A stretch of DNA of 64,000 nucleotides from Phycisphaerae bacterium. GTDB lineage: Bacteria > Planctomycetota > Phycisphaerae > UBA1845 > Fen-1342. Location: NCBI GenBank assembly GCA_017999985.1, contig JAGNKU010000002.1, positions 124,001 to 188,000 on the forward strand, written 5' to 3'. Positions 34,696 through 43,464 of the stretch are shown one piece after another (position 1 is the stretch's first letter; every line of letters starts with the position of its first letter). The position numbers were made by a program, and so were the translations under genes. Below the pieces are notes generated by a model, which saw only the letters and a list, made by a program, of their open reading frames with translations, did not search any database and was not told the DNA's origin.

Positions 34696-35819
34696 AACGC
34701 GCGATCCTCAGCATCCTGCTCGCCTGCGTGCTGCTCGGCTTGGCCGTGCAGCAATTCGGTTGGGGGCCGGCGTGGGCTGCGCTGACGCACGTATCGTGGC
34801 CCTGGCTGCTCAGCGCCCTGCTGCTGCAGGCGCTGATCATGCTCGTCAAGGCCTGGCGCTGGGCGGAAGCGCTGCGGGCCGCGGCCGGCCGGGCGATGCG
34901 TGGCATCGCTACCGCCACGTTCGTGGGATTTGCTGGCAATCTCGTCTTGCCGGCCCGCCTCGGCGAGCTGGCGCGCACTCATCTCGCTGCCTCGACCAAC
35001 CATCTGTCGCGCTCGGTAGTCCTGAGCACGATCGCGGTCACCCAGTTCTTGGACCTGTTGCTACTTGGATTGCTCTTTTTCCTCATGAGTTTCCTGTTCG
35101 CCACCGAGGCGCTCATCCACCCGGGCGTGCTCACGTCGTTCGCGCTCGGCGGCCTGATCGCGCTGGCGGGGTTGGTGGCTGTGCAACACCGCTGGGCCGC
35201 GCTGGCCGCGTTGCTGGCGCGCGTCACACGCGTGCTTCCCGGTCCGCTGCGGCGCGCCAGCACGTACTACGCCGGTCAGTTCGCACTCGGACTGCACCTG
35301 CTCGCCCAGCGCCGGGCCGGCATGCTCGTTGCCCTCGCCACGGTCACGGCCTGGACGCTGGAGATTGCCAGCTACGCGCTCGCGCTGACCGCGTTCGGCG
35401 TGACGGTGACGCCCCTGATGCCGGCGCTGCTGGTGGTCGTACTCAGTCTGGCGTTCATCTTGCCGCTCACGCCCGCAAACATCGGGCCGCACCAGTTCCT
35501 GTGCGTGCTGGTCCTGGGGCTGTTCGACGTCAACGCCGGGCCGGCCCTGGCGTTCAGCCTGGGTTTGCAGGCGGCCTGCGCGCTGCTCGTGCTGGCCCTG
35601 GGCGGCTATGGCCTGCTGCGCTGCGGGCTTGCGCCCCGCACCCTGTATCGCGCTGTCCGCGCCGTGCAGTCGCCTTCTTCAACAACGGAGGTTGCCGAAG
35701 ATGATCTCAGTGCCCTTTCTCGACCTGAAGGCCCAATATCGCCAACTGGCGGCCGAGATTCTGCCCGCGCTCCAGCACGTGTGCGAGAACTGCACGTTTG
35801 TGCTCGGACCGACGGTTAA
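34692..35819 (+). CDS. Flippase-like membrane protein (LPG-synthase transmembrane/UPF0104 family)
   Basis: A 375-residue protein with about eight helices. The family motifs ALIMLVKAWRWAEALR, FVGFAGNLVLPARLGELARTHL and PLTPANIGPHQF match the YbhN/UPF0104 transmembrane domain first known from MprF, which moves lysyl-phosphatidylglycerol. Next to a GT2 polyprenyl-P transferase it may flip the charged carrier. The last 39 codons (to 35819) run over the start of the next gene in another frame, an overlap of 119 nt, and this tail is hydrophilic and not like the family, so it may be an extension caused by loss of an earlier stop. Confidence 0.8.
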   Translation: MKRAILSILLACVLLGLAVQQFGWGPAWAALTHVSWPWLLSALLLQALIMLVKAWRWAEALRAAAGRAMRGIATATFVGFAGNLVLPARLGELARTHLAASTNHLSRSVVLSTIAVTQFLDLLLLGLLFFLMSFLFATEALIHPGVLTSFALGGLIALAGLVAVQHRWAALAALLARVTRVLPGPLRRASTYYAGQFALGLHLLAQRRAGMLVALATVTAWTLEIASYALALTAFGVTVTPLMPALLVVVLSLAFILPLTPANIGPHQFLCVLVLGLFDVNAGPALAFSLGLQAACALLVLALGGYGLLRCGLAPRTLYRAVRAVQSPSSTTEVAEDDLSALSRPEGPISPTGGRDSARAPARVRELHVCARTDG

Positions 35820-36849
35820 GGCCTTCGAGGAGCAGTTTGCGGCGTACTGCGAGGCCAGGCATTGCGTGGCCGTGAACAGCGGCACGAGTGCGCTGCACAT
35901 CGCGCTGCGCTGCCTGCACATCGGTCCGGGCGACGAGGTCATCACCGTCCCCATGACGTTCGTGGCCACGACCTGGGCGATCAGCTACGTCGGCGCCACG
36001 CCGGTGTTCGTCGATATCGACCCCGCCACTCGCACGCTCGACGTCACGCGGCTCGAGGCGGCGATCACGAACCGCACGCGCGCGATCCTGCCCGTGCACC
36101 TGTACGGCCAGCCGGCGGACCTGACCGGCATCTTCCGCCTCGCCGAAAAGTACCACCTGCCCGTCGTCGAGGACGCCGCCCAGGCGCACGGCGCCCGGCA
36201 TCTCGGCCGGCGTGTCGGCGCCCTCGGCCGCATCGGCTGCTTCAGCTTCTACCCGGGCAAGAACCTCGGCGCATACGGCGAAGGCGGCGCCGTTGTGACG
36301 AACGATGCCGCTCTGGCCGACGAAGCCCGCGCGCTGCGCGACCACGGCCAGCGGCAGAAGCATCAGCACGAGATGGTCGGCTACAACTACCGCATGAGTG
36401 GGTTCCAGGGCGCGGTTCTGGGCATCAAGCTCACGCACCTCGACGCATGGAACGCGGCCCGCCGCGCACACGCGCAACGCTACCTGACGCGGCTCGCCGG
36501 CACGCCCAACCTGGGCCTGCCGATCATGGACGAGGAGCGCGAGAGCGTGTTCCACCTCTTCGTGGTCGAAGTCGCCGAGCGCGACCGCGTCGCCGCTGAG
36601 CTGAAGAGCAAGGGCATCGACACGGCGCTGCACTACCCGGTGCCGGTGCATTTCCAGCCGGCGTACGCGCACCTGCGGCTCGGTGGGGGCAGCTTCCCTG
36701 TCAGTGAACGCGTGGCGCAGCGCTGCCTGAGCCTGCCCATGTACCCCGAGCTCACGGACGAGCAGATTGACTACACGTGCGAACAGTTGCGGGCCGCAGT
36801 CACCGGCCGCGCCAGCGCCACCGCCAGCCGCGTGCCCGCCGCACGCTAA
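35701..36849 (+). CDS. DegT/DnrJ/EryC1/StrS aminotransferase, WbpE/WlbC-like
   Basis: A 382-residue PLP enzyme. MISVPFLDLKAQYRQ is the typical start of WbpE/WlbC/QdtB 3-aminotransferases; NSGTSALHIALRCLHIG..DEVITVPMTFVAT, VVEDAAQAHGAR and Lys187 in FSFYPGKNLGAYGEGG complete the set. With the WlbA-like dehydrogenase (28796) and WlbB-like acetyltransferase (29875) it would build a 3-acetamido sugar. The start is well fixed: GGAGGT at 35687-35692 stands 8 nt before ATG 35701, and this signal lies inside the flippase gene. Confidence 0.92.
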   Translation: MISVPFLDLKAQYRQLAAEILPALQHVCENCTFVLGPTVKAFEEQFAAYCEARHCVAVNSGTSALHIALRCLHIGPGDEVITVPMTFVATTWAISYVGATPVFVDIDPATRTLDVTRLEAAITNRTRAILPVHLYGQPADLTGIFRLAEKYHLPVVEDAAQAHGARHLGRRVGALGRIGCFSFYPGKNLGAYGEGGAVVTNDAALADEARALRDHGQRQKHQHEMVGYNYRMSGFQGAVLGIKLTHLDAWNAARRAHAQRYLTRLAGTPNLGLPIMDEERESVFHLFVVEVAERDRVAAELKSKGIDTALHYPVPVHFQPAYAHLRLGGGSFPVSERVAQRCLSLPMYPELTDEQIDYTCEQLRAAVTGRASATASRVPAAR

Positions 36850-36861
36850 GGAGGGCCGGCC

Positions 36862-37617
36862 ACGAAACCGGAATCGCTCATCGGCCTGACGGTCGACGTC
36901 GAGTGGGCCCACCCCGCGGTCCTCGCGGACCTCGTGGGCCTGCTGAACGAGCGCGGCCTGCGCGCAACCTTCTTCTGCACGCACGCGGACGTCGCCGTCG
37001 CCGGGCATGAGCGCGCGCTGCATCCCAATTTTCGCCGCAACGGCGCTGCGCTGCAGGCCCTGCATCAGCGCCTCGGCGGCGACCAGGCGACGCTGTCGGA
37101 CGCGGCCGCCTACAAGCACGTCCTGGAGGCAACGCGGGCGTACTGCCCGGAAGCGCGCGGCGTGCGCGCCCACAGCCTGCACTACGACACCGAGCTGGTC
37201 GCGCTCTACCGTGCAGGCGGCCTCGAATACGACAGCAGTTACGCGCTGCCGCTGGTCGCCGGGTTGCAGCCTTTCTGGAAAGAGCACGGGCTGCTGGAAA
37301 TCCCTATTTACTATATGGACCACCTGGACCTGATCACGCCGCGGACCGGTTTCGATGTGGCCCGCTTGGAGCTGGAGCGGCCGGGGCTGAAGGTCTTCGA
37401 CTTTCACCCGAACATTGTGTTCACGAACGCGCCCAGCGACGAATTCTATCAGGCCACGAAGTCGGCCTATCACGACCCGGAACGCCTGCGCGCCGGACGG
37501 CACACTGGCGCCGGTGCGCGCACGCTGTTCCTTGACCTGCTGGACTGGATCGCGACGCGACGCTGCCCGACGGTCACGCTGGGGGAGGTCAACGCGGACT
37601 GGAGGAGCCGGTCATGA
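36862..37617 (+). CDS. Polysaccharide deacetylase-like protein with non-canonical start codon
   Basis: A metal-dependent N- or O-deacetylase-like protein of about 251 residues. LIGLTVDVEW carries the first metal/catalytic Asp of the NodB fold, GLRATFFCT the next strand, AGHERALHPNF the paired His residues, GVRAHSLHYDTELVALYRAGGLEYDSS the Arg motif, and FDFHP the last motif. No ATG, GTG or TTG exists in frame between the stop of the preceding gene (36847-36849) and GTG 36934, and starting at 36934 would delete the Asp-bearing strand. AAGGAGGG (36848-36855) stands ideally before ACG 36862, so ACG is the likeliest start; ATC 36880 is less well placed. The stop overlaps the next ATG. Confidence 0.8.
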   Translation, partial: TKPESLIGLTVDVEWAHPAVLADLVGLLNERGLRATFFCTHADVAVAGHERALHPNFRRNGAALQALHQRLGGDQATLSDAAAYKHVLEATRAYCPEARGVRAHSLHYDTELVALYRAGGLEYDSSYALPLVAGLQPFWKEHGLLEIPIYYMDHLDLITPRTGFDVARLELERPGLKVFDFHPNIVFTNAPSDEFYQATKSAYHDPERLRAGRHTGAGARTLFLDLLDWIATRRCPTVTLGEVNADWRSRS

Positions 37618-38681
37618 CATCCGCCACCGCCCCCCTGCCGCCCGCCCAGGCTGCCGGCCCTGGCGCGATCATGGTCGCACCGTACACGTCCGCCGACGAG
37701 ACGGCGTGGGCAGATTTCCTGGCCGGGTCCGGCAACGCCACGCTATTTCATGACCTGCGCTTCCTGGCATATCACTCCCCCGGCCGCTTCGACACGCATC
37801 ATCTGCTGTTTCGCCGGGGACCGAGCCTCGTTGCGCTCCTGCCCGCCGCGATCATCACTGAACCCGACGGCCGGCGTTTGCTCAAATCCCCCTACGGGGG
37901 CTCCGTCGGTGGGTGTGCGCTGCGGCCGCGCGAGCACATCGAGACGATCCAGGCCATCGTGCAGGCCCTGCAGGAGTACGCCGTCGCGTGCGGCCTGGCG
38001 GGGGTCGAGCTGCGCATTGGCCCCGGCATCTACGCGCAGCCGCCCAACGAGAACATGAGTTTCGCCCTCGCCGCCGCCGGCTTTGTCCTTGCCCGCCGCT
38101 GGCTCAGTCAGGTGATCACGCTGCCTGGCGATGCGGCCGCGGTCGTGGACGGCATTCCCACGCCGGTGCGGCGGCGCTACGTGCGCTATGCCCAGCGTCA
38201 GGGCGTCGCGTTCGCGCAGGTTGGCCCGGAGCGCCTGCCCGACTTTGACGCCCTGCTGACGGCGAACCGCGCGAAACACGGCGCCGTACCGACGCACGCG
38301 CTGGCCGACCTGCAGCGCATCTTCGAGCTGACACCCGAGCGCGTGGGCTTGTTTCTGTGTGAATACCAGCGCCGGCCGATCGGCGGCGCGTACCTGCTCG
38401 AGCTGAATCCGCGCGTGGTCTACTGGTCGTACCTGTGCCACGACGAGCGTTTCGAGCACACCCGCGTCACGACGTTCACAACGGCGCGCGTCATGGAGCA
38501 CTACGCGGCCCGCGGCTTCAAGTACCTGGATTTCGGCCCGTCCACCTTCGATGACTGGAGCCTCAACCGCGGCCTCGCGAAGTTCAAGGAGGAGCTGGGC
38601 GGTGTCGGGTTCTGCCGCGACACGTGGCGCTGGGAGGTTACTTTTCCGGCGCCGCGACCGGATGGGAGGACGAACGCATGA
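37614..38681 (+). CDS. FemAB/GNAT-like protein of the PEP-CTERM locus type
   Basis: A 355-residue protein with the double GNAT fold of FemAB-like transferases: NATLFHDLRFLAYHSPGRF, LLKSPYGGSVGG in the first half and YLDFGPSTFDDWSLNRGLAKFKEELGG at the end. Relatives in exosortase loci (TIGR03019) are thought to modify peptides or amino sugars with an aminoacyl group, but the reaction is not known. A second, more typical copy is at 49690-50799. ATGA overlaps tie it to the deacetylase and the methyltransferase. Confidence 0.78.
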   Translation: MTSATAPLPPAQAAGPGAIMVAPYTSADETAWADFLAGSGNATLFHDLRFLAYHSPGRFDTHHLLFRRGPSLVALLPAAIITEPDGRRLLKSPYGGSVGGCALRPREHIETIQAIVQALQEYAVACGLAGVELRIGPGIYAQPPNENMSFALAAAGFVLARRWLSQVITLPGDAAAVVDGIPTPVRRRYVRYAQRQGVAFAQVGPERLPDFDALLTANRAKHGAVPTHALADLQRIFELTPERVGLFLCEYQRRPIGGAYLLELNPRVVYWSYLCHDERFEHTRVTTFTTARVMEHYAARGFKYLDFGPSTFDDWSLNRGLAKFKEELGGVGFCRDTWRWEVTFPAPRPDGRTNA

Positions 38682-39670
38682 CGCCGACGCTACGCGTATC
38701 CGCCGCCCCGCCAGCCTGGGCCACGCGCCTCCTCACTTGTCCGCATTGCCACGCGTCGTTGTCGCCGGCAGCCGGTGTTTTCACCTGCGCGCGGTGCGGC
38801 GAAGTCGGCCATTGGCGCGACGGCATCGCCTGCTTCGGTGCCTCGTTCGACGATCCATCGGTGGCCTGGTACGAGTCCGTCGGCGGAACGAACTTCCACG
38901 AACGAATCCAGATCCCATTCACCATGAGCTCGCTGGAGACACCGGTCTACCACGCGTTCCTGCGCGTCGTGCGGCCGTCGGACCCTGCGACGGTCATTGT
39001 AGACCTCGGCGCGGGCGACGGACGCAACACCGAGCCGTGGCTGGCCTGGGGTTACCAGCGCGTGATCGCCGTGGATGCGATTGCCGCATCGCTAGCCCGA
39101 CTGCGCGACCGGCTGGGCGCGACGCATCCTGAATGGCGCAACCGTCTCCTCCTGGTTCAATCCGATCTGCGGCGCGTCCCGCTGGCCAGCGGCAGCGTCG
39201 GGCTGGCGCTGGCGATCGAGGCGCTGTACTACCTGAACGAGGACTACGCCCGCGGCCTCAGCGAATGTCGCCGAATTCTACATTCGTCTGGGCTGCTGCT
39301 GACTTCCGAGCGCTCGTGGGAAGGCGCGTTGCTGACGCACCTGCTTTACGGCGGCGTCCCGGCCCTGTGTCGCCTGCGCGACAACCGGGATGTCTGGGAC
39401 GGCGAGCCCGGCGCGGGCGTGCGCAGCCGCTGCTTCACGGAGGAGGAACTGCTCACCGCCTTGCGCGACGCCGGTTTCACGCCGCTGGAGTGCAAAGGCA
39501 TGCCGGCCCTGGCGGTCGTGCTGGGCTACCTGCGCGGGCAGAACCGGCTCTCCGCCGATGACGAGGCGTACCTGCCGCAGGTGCGCGCGTGCCTGCAGAC
39601 CCTGGCCGAACGCGGCACACTGCGCCGCACGCATGTCGTCGTGGCCCGGCCGCAGTCGGAGAATGGCTGA
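38678..39670 (+). CDS. Class I SAM-dependent methyltransferase with N-terminal zinc ribbon
   Basis: A 330-residue protein. Residues 21-40 form a zinc ribbon (CPHC...CARC), as in C-methyltransferases and some sugar O-methyltransferases. VIVDLGAGDGRNTEPWLAWG (about 108-127) is SAM motif I with VIAVDAI as the following acidic strand. The C-terminal half has LALAIEALYYLNEDYARGLSECRRIL, typical of Methyltransf_11. It may methylate a sugar of the glycan or a lipid carrier. ATGA couples it to the FemAB-like gene, and its TGA overlaps the next ATG by one base. Confidence 0.82.
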   Translation: MTPTLRVSAAPPAWATRLLTCPHCHASLSPAAGVFTCARCGEVGHWRDGIACFGASFDDPSVAWYESVGGTNFHERIQIPFTMSSLETPVYHAFLRVVRPSDPATVIVDLGAGDGRNTEPWLAWGYQRVIAVDAIAASLARLRDRLGATHPEWRNRLLLVQSDLRRVPLASGSVGLALAIEALYYLNEDYARGLSECRRILHSSGLLLTSERSWEGALLTHLLYGGVPALCRLRDNRDVWDGEPGAGVRSRCFTEEELLTALRDAGFTPLECKGMPALAVVLGYLRGQNRLSADDEAYLPQVRACLQTLAERGTLRRTHVVVARPQSENG

Positions 39671-41043
39671 TGGAAACGGTCGGCGAATCCGCCGTGCGCC
39701 GTGCCTTCACGGCCACCGCCGTGGGCAGGCTGCTGCTGGTCCTGGTCCTGCTTGGTTGCTGGGTGCGCTTCGGCGTCGTGAACCCGAGCCGCAACTACCA
39801 ACTCGACTTCCGCGCGTTCTACGCAACCGGCAAGGCGCTGCACGCCGCCATCAACCCTTACGACCTCGAGGCGAAAAAGGAGCACATCAACCCGCACTTG
39901 CCCGGCCGGCAAAGCCTGATGGGTTACGCCTATCCGCCGCCGACGCTGCCGCTGATGTATGCCATCGCGCTGTTGCCGCTGCCGGCCGCGCAGATCGTGT
40001 GGGCGTGGTTCCAGTTCGGCCTCCTCCTGACGGCGACGCTGCTGCTGTTTCGCGGACTGGGCGTACAATTCGGCTCACCCGTGTCCTTGCTCATTGCCGT
40101 GCCGTTCTGGCTGAGCAGCCCGGTCTTCAATCTGTTCCGCTGGGGCCAGTTCGACGGCATCCGCGCCGCGCTCGTCGGGCTGGCGGTCTTCCTCCTCCTG
40201 CGCCGGCGGATGGCCGCGGGCGGCATGGCCATCGCACTGGCCGCCCTGGCCAAGGTCTACCCTGTGGCCTATCTGTGGGTGTTCGTGTTACGCCGTGAGT
40301 GGAAAGCACTCTTCGCCGGCACCGCGGTAATTGTCGTGCTCATGGCGCTCGGCTTGGCCGCCCTTACGCCAGAAGCCCGCGCCCGCTACCTCTTCAACAA
40401 CCAGGACGAATTCAGCGAGGTGGATTGGGTCATCTCGCCGGAGAACATGAGCGTCATCGGGTTCGTCCACCGCGCCTTGGTCGACAACCCGCACGGGGTG
40501 GAGAAATCGCAGGCATGGCTGAACCTGGGGCCGGACTTCGCGCGCTGGGTGATCATCGTCATCGACTTCGTCCTGATCGCGGGCGCGTCGATCTGGGTCG
40601 TCGGGCACCGCCGTCGGCTCGGGGCCGCCGACGGCGTGGCCATGCTGGTGCCGGTCGTGCTCCTCTGCGAGTTGAATGCCTGGCCGCATCACTGCATGGC
40701 GATGCTGATCCCAATCGCGATGATCGTCGCGCTTGCCGCGCGCCAGGAACGGCTCGCCGGCCTGGACGCCGTGTGGGTCGGCGCGATCGTGTTCCTGTAT
40801 ACGTTCTGCCCGGTGCACGAGTTCGGCATCACGCTCCCCAAGCGCATCGAGCACATCGTCGGCCCGACGACCACTTATGCGATGGTCCTCACGTGGCTTT
40901 TCATGCTCGTGCGCTACCCGGTCCTCATGCGGCGTGCCGTGCCGGTGCCGGCTGAGCCCGGCCGCACGACCGCGAGCGGTGCCGTACCGCGCCTGCCGGG
41001 CTGGTCGCCGCCGGTCGATGGCGTCCTGGGCCAGCCGACGTGA
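39670..41043 (+). CDS. GT87-like (DUF2029) polyprenol-P-sugar-dependent mannosyltransferase-like membrane protein
   Basis: A 457-residue protein with about ten helices. DFRAFYATGKALHAAINPYDLEA and GYAYPPPTLPLMYAIALLP are the hallmarks of the GT87/DUF2029 family; the first holds the conserved Asp. Characterised members (mycobacterial PimE and arabinan enzymes) use polyprenyl-phosphate sugars on the outer side of the inner membrane. FRWGQFDGIRAALVGLAVFLL and ALAALAKVYPV are also typical. It may use the donor made by the GT2 enzyme at 33673. Confidence 0.82.
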   Translation: METVGESAVRRAFTATAVGRLLLVLVLLGCWVRFGVVNPSRNYQLDFRAFYATGKALHAAINPYDLEAKKEHINPHLPGRQSLMGYAYPPPTLPLMYAIALLPLPAAQIVWAWFQFGLLLTATLLLFRGLGVQFGSPVSLLIAVPFWLSSPVFNLFRWGQFDGIRAALVGLAVFLLLRRRMAAGGMAIALAALAKVYPVAYLWVFVLRREWKALFAGTAVIVVLMALGLAALTPEARARYLFNNQDEFSEVDWVISPENMSVIGFVHRALVDNPHGVEKSQAWLNLGPDFARWVIIVIDFVLIAGASIWVVGHRRRLGAADGVAMLVPVVLLCELNAWPHHCMAMLIPIAMIVALAARQERLAGLDAVWVGAIVFLYTFCPVHEFGITLPKRIEHIVGPTTTYAMVLTWLFMLVRYPVLMRRAVPVPAEPGRTTASGAVPRLPGWSPPVDGVLGQPT

Positions 41044-41070
41044 ACCCCGGCGGCCGGCCGCACATTTTGC

Positions 41071-43464
41071 ATGGCGGATGCAGACGTGAACGTAGCGCTG
41101 GTCATTGAGAGCCTCGACGGCGGCGGGTCCGAGCGCGTCGTCCAGCGTCTGGCGCTCGGCTTGGCGCAGCGCGGCCAGCGTGTCCACGTGTATTGCCTCC
41201 GCGGAGCCGACGTCCCCCTGGAGCCGCTGGCCGCCGCCGGCATCACCGTCCGCGAGGCACACAGTGTAGGTCGCGACCCCCGGCTCGCGGCTCGTCTGGC
41301 GTGGTGGCTACGGCGCGACCGGGTCCAACTGGTGCACGCCCATAGCTGTGCCGCGCTGGCGTGGGCCTTCCCCGCAGCCCGCATGCTGGGCCTGCCGCTC
41401 GTCCACGTCTGGCACGGCTGGCCGCTGGCACAACCCACACGCTACCACCGTCTGGCCGAGGTGCTGGACCGCTTCGTCAACGGCGTCGGCGTAAATTCGC
41501 AGGCCCTCCGTGCGCGCCTGCCCATCCGCCGCATCGCCGACACCGCGACGTACCTTCCCAACGGCATCGACCTCCCCTGCCTCGCGCCGGCCGACGCGCG
41601 CCGCCGGCTCGAAGCCGTGTGCCAGCGTCCGCTCGGTCGCCCCCTGGTGCTCAGCGTGGGAAACGTGCGCGTTGAGAAGGACATCTGCGGGCTGCTGGCC
41701 GCGTTCGCCGTGCTGCGTCGCGACTGGCCGACGGCCCAGCTCGTCTGCGTCGGTGCGGTCCACGATTACCGCTACTGGCGGCTGGTGCAACGCCAGATGG
41801 ACACGCTCGGCCTCGGCGACGCCGTCTGTTTTGCCGGTGCGTGCCGCGAGGCGTGGCAAGTCATGGCGGGCGCCGACGTGTTCTGTCTCGGCAGCGCGAC
41901 CGAGGCGATGCCCAATGTGGCGCTCGAAGCCATGAGTCAGCGCGTGCCGATCGTGGCCACGGCGGTCGGCGATATCGGCCGCCTGCCACCTGACCGCGCT
42001 GACGGTCCGTGGCTGCTGCGGCACAACGAAAGCGGACTGCTTGTGCCGCCGGGCCAGCCTGCGGCGCTGGCCGCGGCACTCGACAGCGTGCTGCGCGACC
42101 GGGCGGCGGCGCAGCGCCGCGCCGAACTTGCACACGCGGACTACCATCGCCGCTTCACCACCGGGCAGATGGTCGGCAACTACGAATCCTTCTATGCAGC
42201 CGCGCGACGACTGCGGCAGCGCACCAGAGGGCCGGCGCGCACGCGGCGCGTGTTGATGCTCGGCCCGGGGCCGGCGCAGGTGGGCGGCATGGTGACATCC
42301 ATCAACCTGCTCATGGATGGTCCGCTGAGCGCGCGATACGACCTGCACCGCTTCGCGACCACGTGCGACACCGGTGCGACCAACACGATGCCCCGTGGCT
42401 GCCGGCTCGCATGGTCCGCTTGGCGGCACTGGAACGCTCTGGCCCGACTGATCACGGTCCTTGTCCGCCGGCGCATCGACCTCGTGCACATCCATACGTG
42501 CAGTCACGTGACGTTCTACCGCAATCTGCTGGACATCGCGGCGGCAAAGCTGCTCGGATGTCGCGTCGTCCTGCACATTCGCGGCGGGCAATTCGAGCGG
42601 TTCTGCCGCATGGCGGGACCGACCGGCGGCTGGCTCATTCGGCGCGGCCTGCAAGCGGCGGACGCCATCCTGGTTCTCTCCGCGCACTGGCGCGAGATGC
42701 TCGCACCCTACACGGGCACGACACGGGTGTACGTTGTCCCCAGTGCTGTGCGGATCGCCGCGCTGCCGGCGCGTCGCGCCGCGCAGAATGGCCCCTGTCG
42801 ATTTCTTTATCTGGCCGCCCTGACGCACGCTAAGGGCCTCGGTGACCTCATCACCGCGGCGGCGCACCTGCGGCGCGCCGGCGTGCAGTTCAAGCTCGTC
42901 GTCGCCGGCCCCGCGACCGGTGACGCGCTCTCCGTGTGGCGGGAACGCGTCGCCTCCGCCGGGCTCGCCGACGTGACCCTGTTCACCGGCACGGTTCAGG
43001 GCCCACAGAAAACCCAATTGTTGGCCACGGCGGATTGCTTCGTGCATCCCAGTCACAGCGAAGGTTTGCCAAACGCCATCCTCGAAGCTGCGGCGGCCGG
43101 CTTGCCCGTCATCGCGACCGCGGTCGGCAGCGTGCCCGAAGTGCTGGAAGGCGACCACGAGCGGCGCGGATTGCTCGTGCCGCCGCAGTCGCCCGATCGC
43201 CTGGCCGCGGCCATGCAAACGCTGGCCGGTGACGCCAACTTGCGTGCCCGTCTCGCTGCGGCGCTGCACGCGCACGTCGCGGGGCACTACGGCCTGCCGG
43301 AGGTCTCGTCGCGCGTTGCGCGGGTCTATGAGGGTTTGCTGTCCCATCGCCGGCGCCGTGCGCAGTCTGCAACGCCCATCGCCAGTAGCGCGCGGCAGAC
43401 GTGCGCGACGGCCGGCGTGCAACCGGCCGGACAGCAGTTCCTCCGGGAGGTGTGCGCGCCATGA
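41071..43464 (+). CDS. Bifunctional glycosyltransferase: two fused GT4 domains
   Basis: A 797-residue protein formed by two full GT-B enzymes. Domain 1 (about 8-375) starts VALVIESLDGGGSERVVQRLA and has LSVGNVRVEKDICGLL and ATEAMPNVALEAMSQRVPIVAT. Domain 2 (about 393-775) starts VLMLGPGPAQVGGMVTSI and has LYLAALTHAKGLGDLI and SEGLPNAILEAAAAGLPVIAT. Each has its own Lys/Glu donor-site motifs, so both can be active. A linker rich in Arg joins them near 376-392. One polypeptide could add two sugars in succession. No frameshift or internal start signal with a Shine-Dalgarno is seen at the joint, so it is a true fusion. The stop overlaps the next ATG. Confidence 0.9.
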   Translation: MADADVNVALVIESLDGGGSERVVQRLALGLAQRGQRVHVYCLRGADVPLEPLAAAGITVREAHSVGRDPRLAARLAWWLRRDRVQLVHAHSCAALAWAFPAARMLGLPLVHVWHGWPLAQPTRYHRLAEVLDRFVNGVGVNSQALRARLPIRRIADTATYLPNGIDLPCLAPADARRRLEAVCQRPLGRPLVLSVGNVRVEKDICGLLAAFAVLRRDWPTAQLVCVGAVHDYRYWRLVQRQMDTLGLGDAVCFAGACREAWQVMAGADVFCLGSATEAMPNVALEAMSQRVPIVATAVGDIGRLPPDRADGPWLLRHNESGLLVPPGQPAALAAALDSVLRDRAAAQRRAELAHADYHRRFTTGQMVGNYESFYAAARRLRQRTRGPARTRRVLMLGPGPAQVGGMVTSINLLMDGPLSARYDLHRFATTCDTGATNTMPRGCRLAWSAWRHWNALARLITVLVRRRIDLVHIHTCSHVTFYRNLLDIAAAKLLGCRVVLHIRGGQFERFCRMAGPTGGWLIRRGLQAADAILVLSAHWREMLAPYTGTTRVYVVPSAVRIAALPARRAAQNGPCRFLYLAALTHAKGLGDLITAAAHLRRAGVQFKLVVAGPATGDALSVWRERVASAGLADVTLFTGTVQGPQKTQLLATADCFVHPSHSEGLPNAILEAAAAGLPVIATAVGSVPEVLEGDHERRGLLVPPQSPDRLAAAMQTLAGDANLRARLAAALHAHVAGHYGLPEVSSRVARVYEGLLSHRRRRAQSATPIASSARQTCATAGVQPAGQQFLREVCAP

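Noticed and set aside
34692-35819. Considered as a Wzx-type O-unit flippase
   Set aside because: It has about eight helices and UPF0104/LPG-synthase motifs, not the twelve-helix MATE/MOP pattern of Wzx.
35707-37503. Open frame of 598 codons on the minus strand across aminotransferase and deacetylase
   Set aside because: It crosses two well-supported plus-strand genes and shows no family motif.
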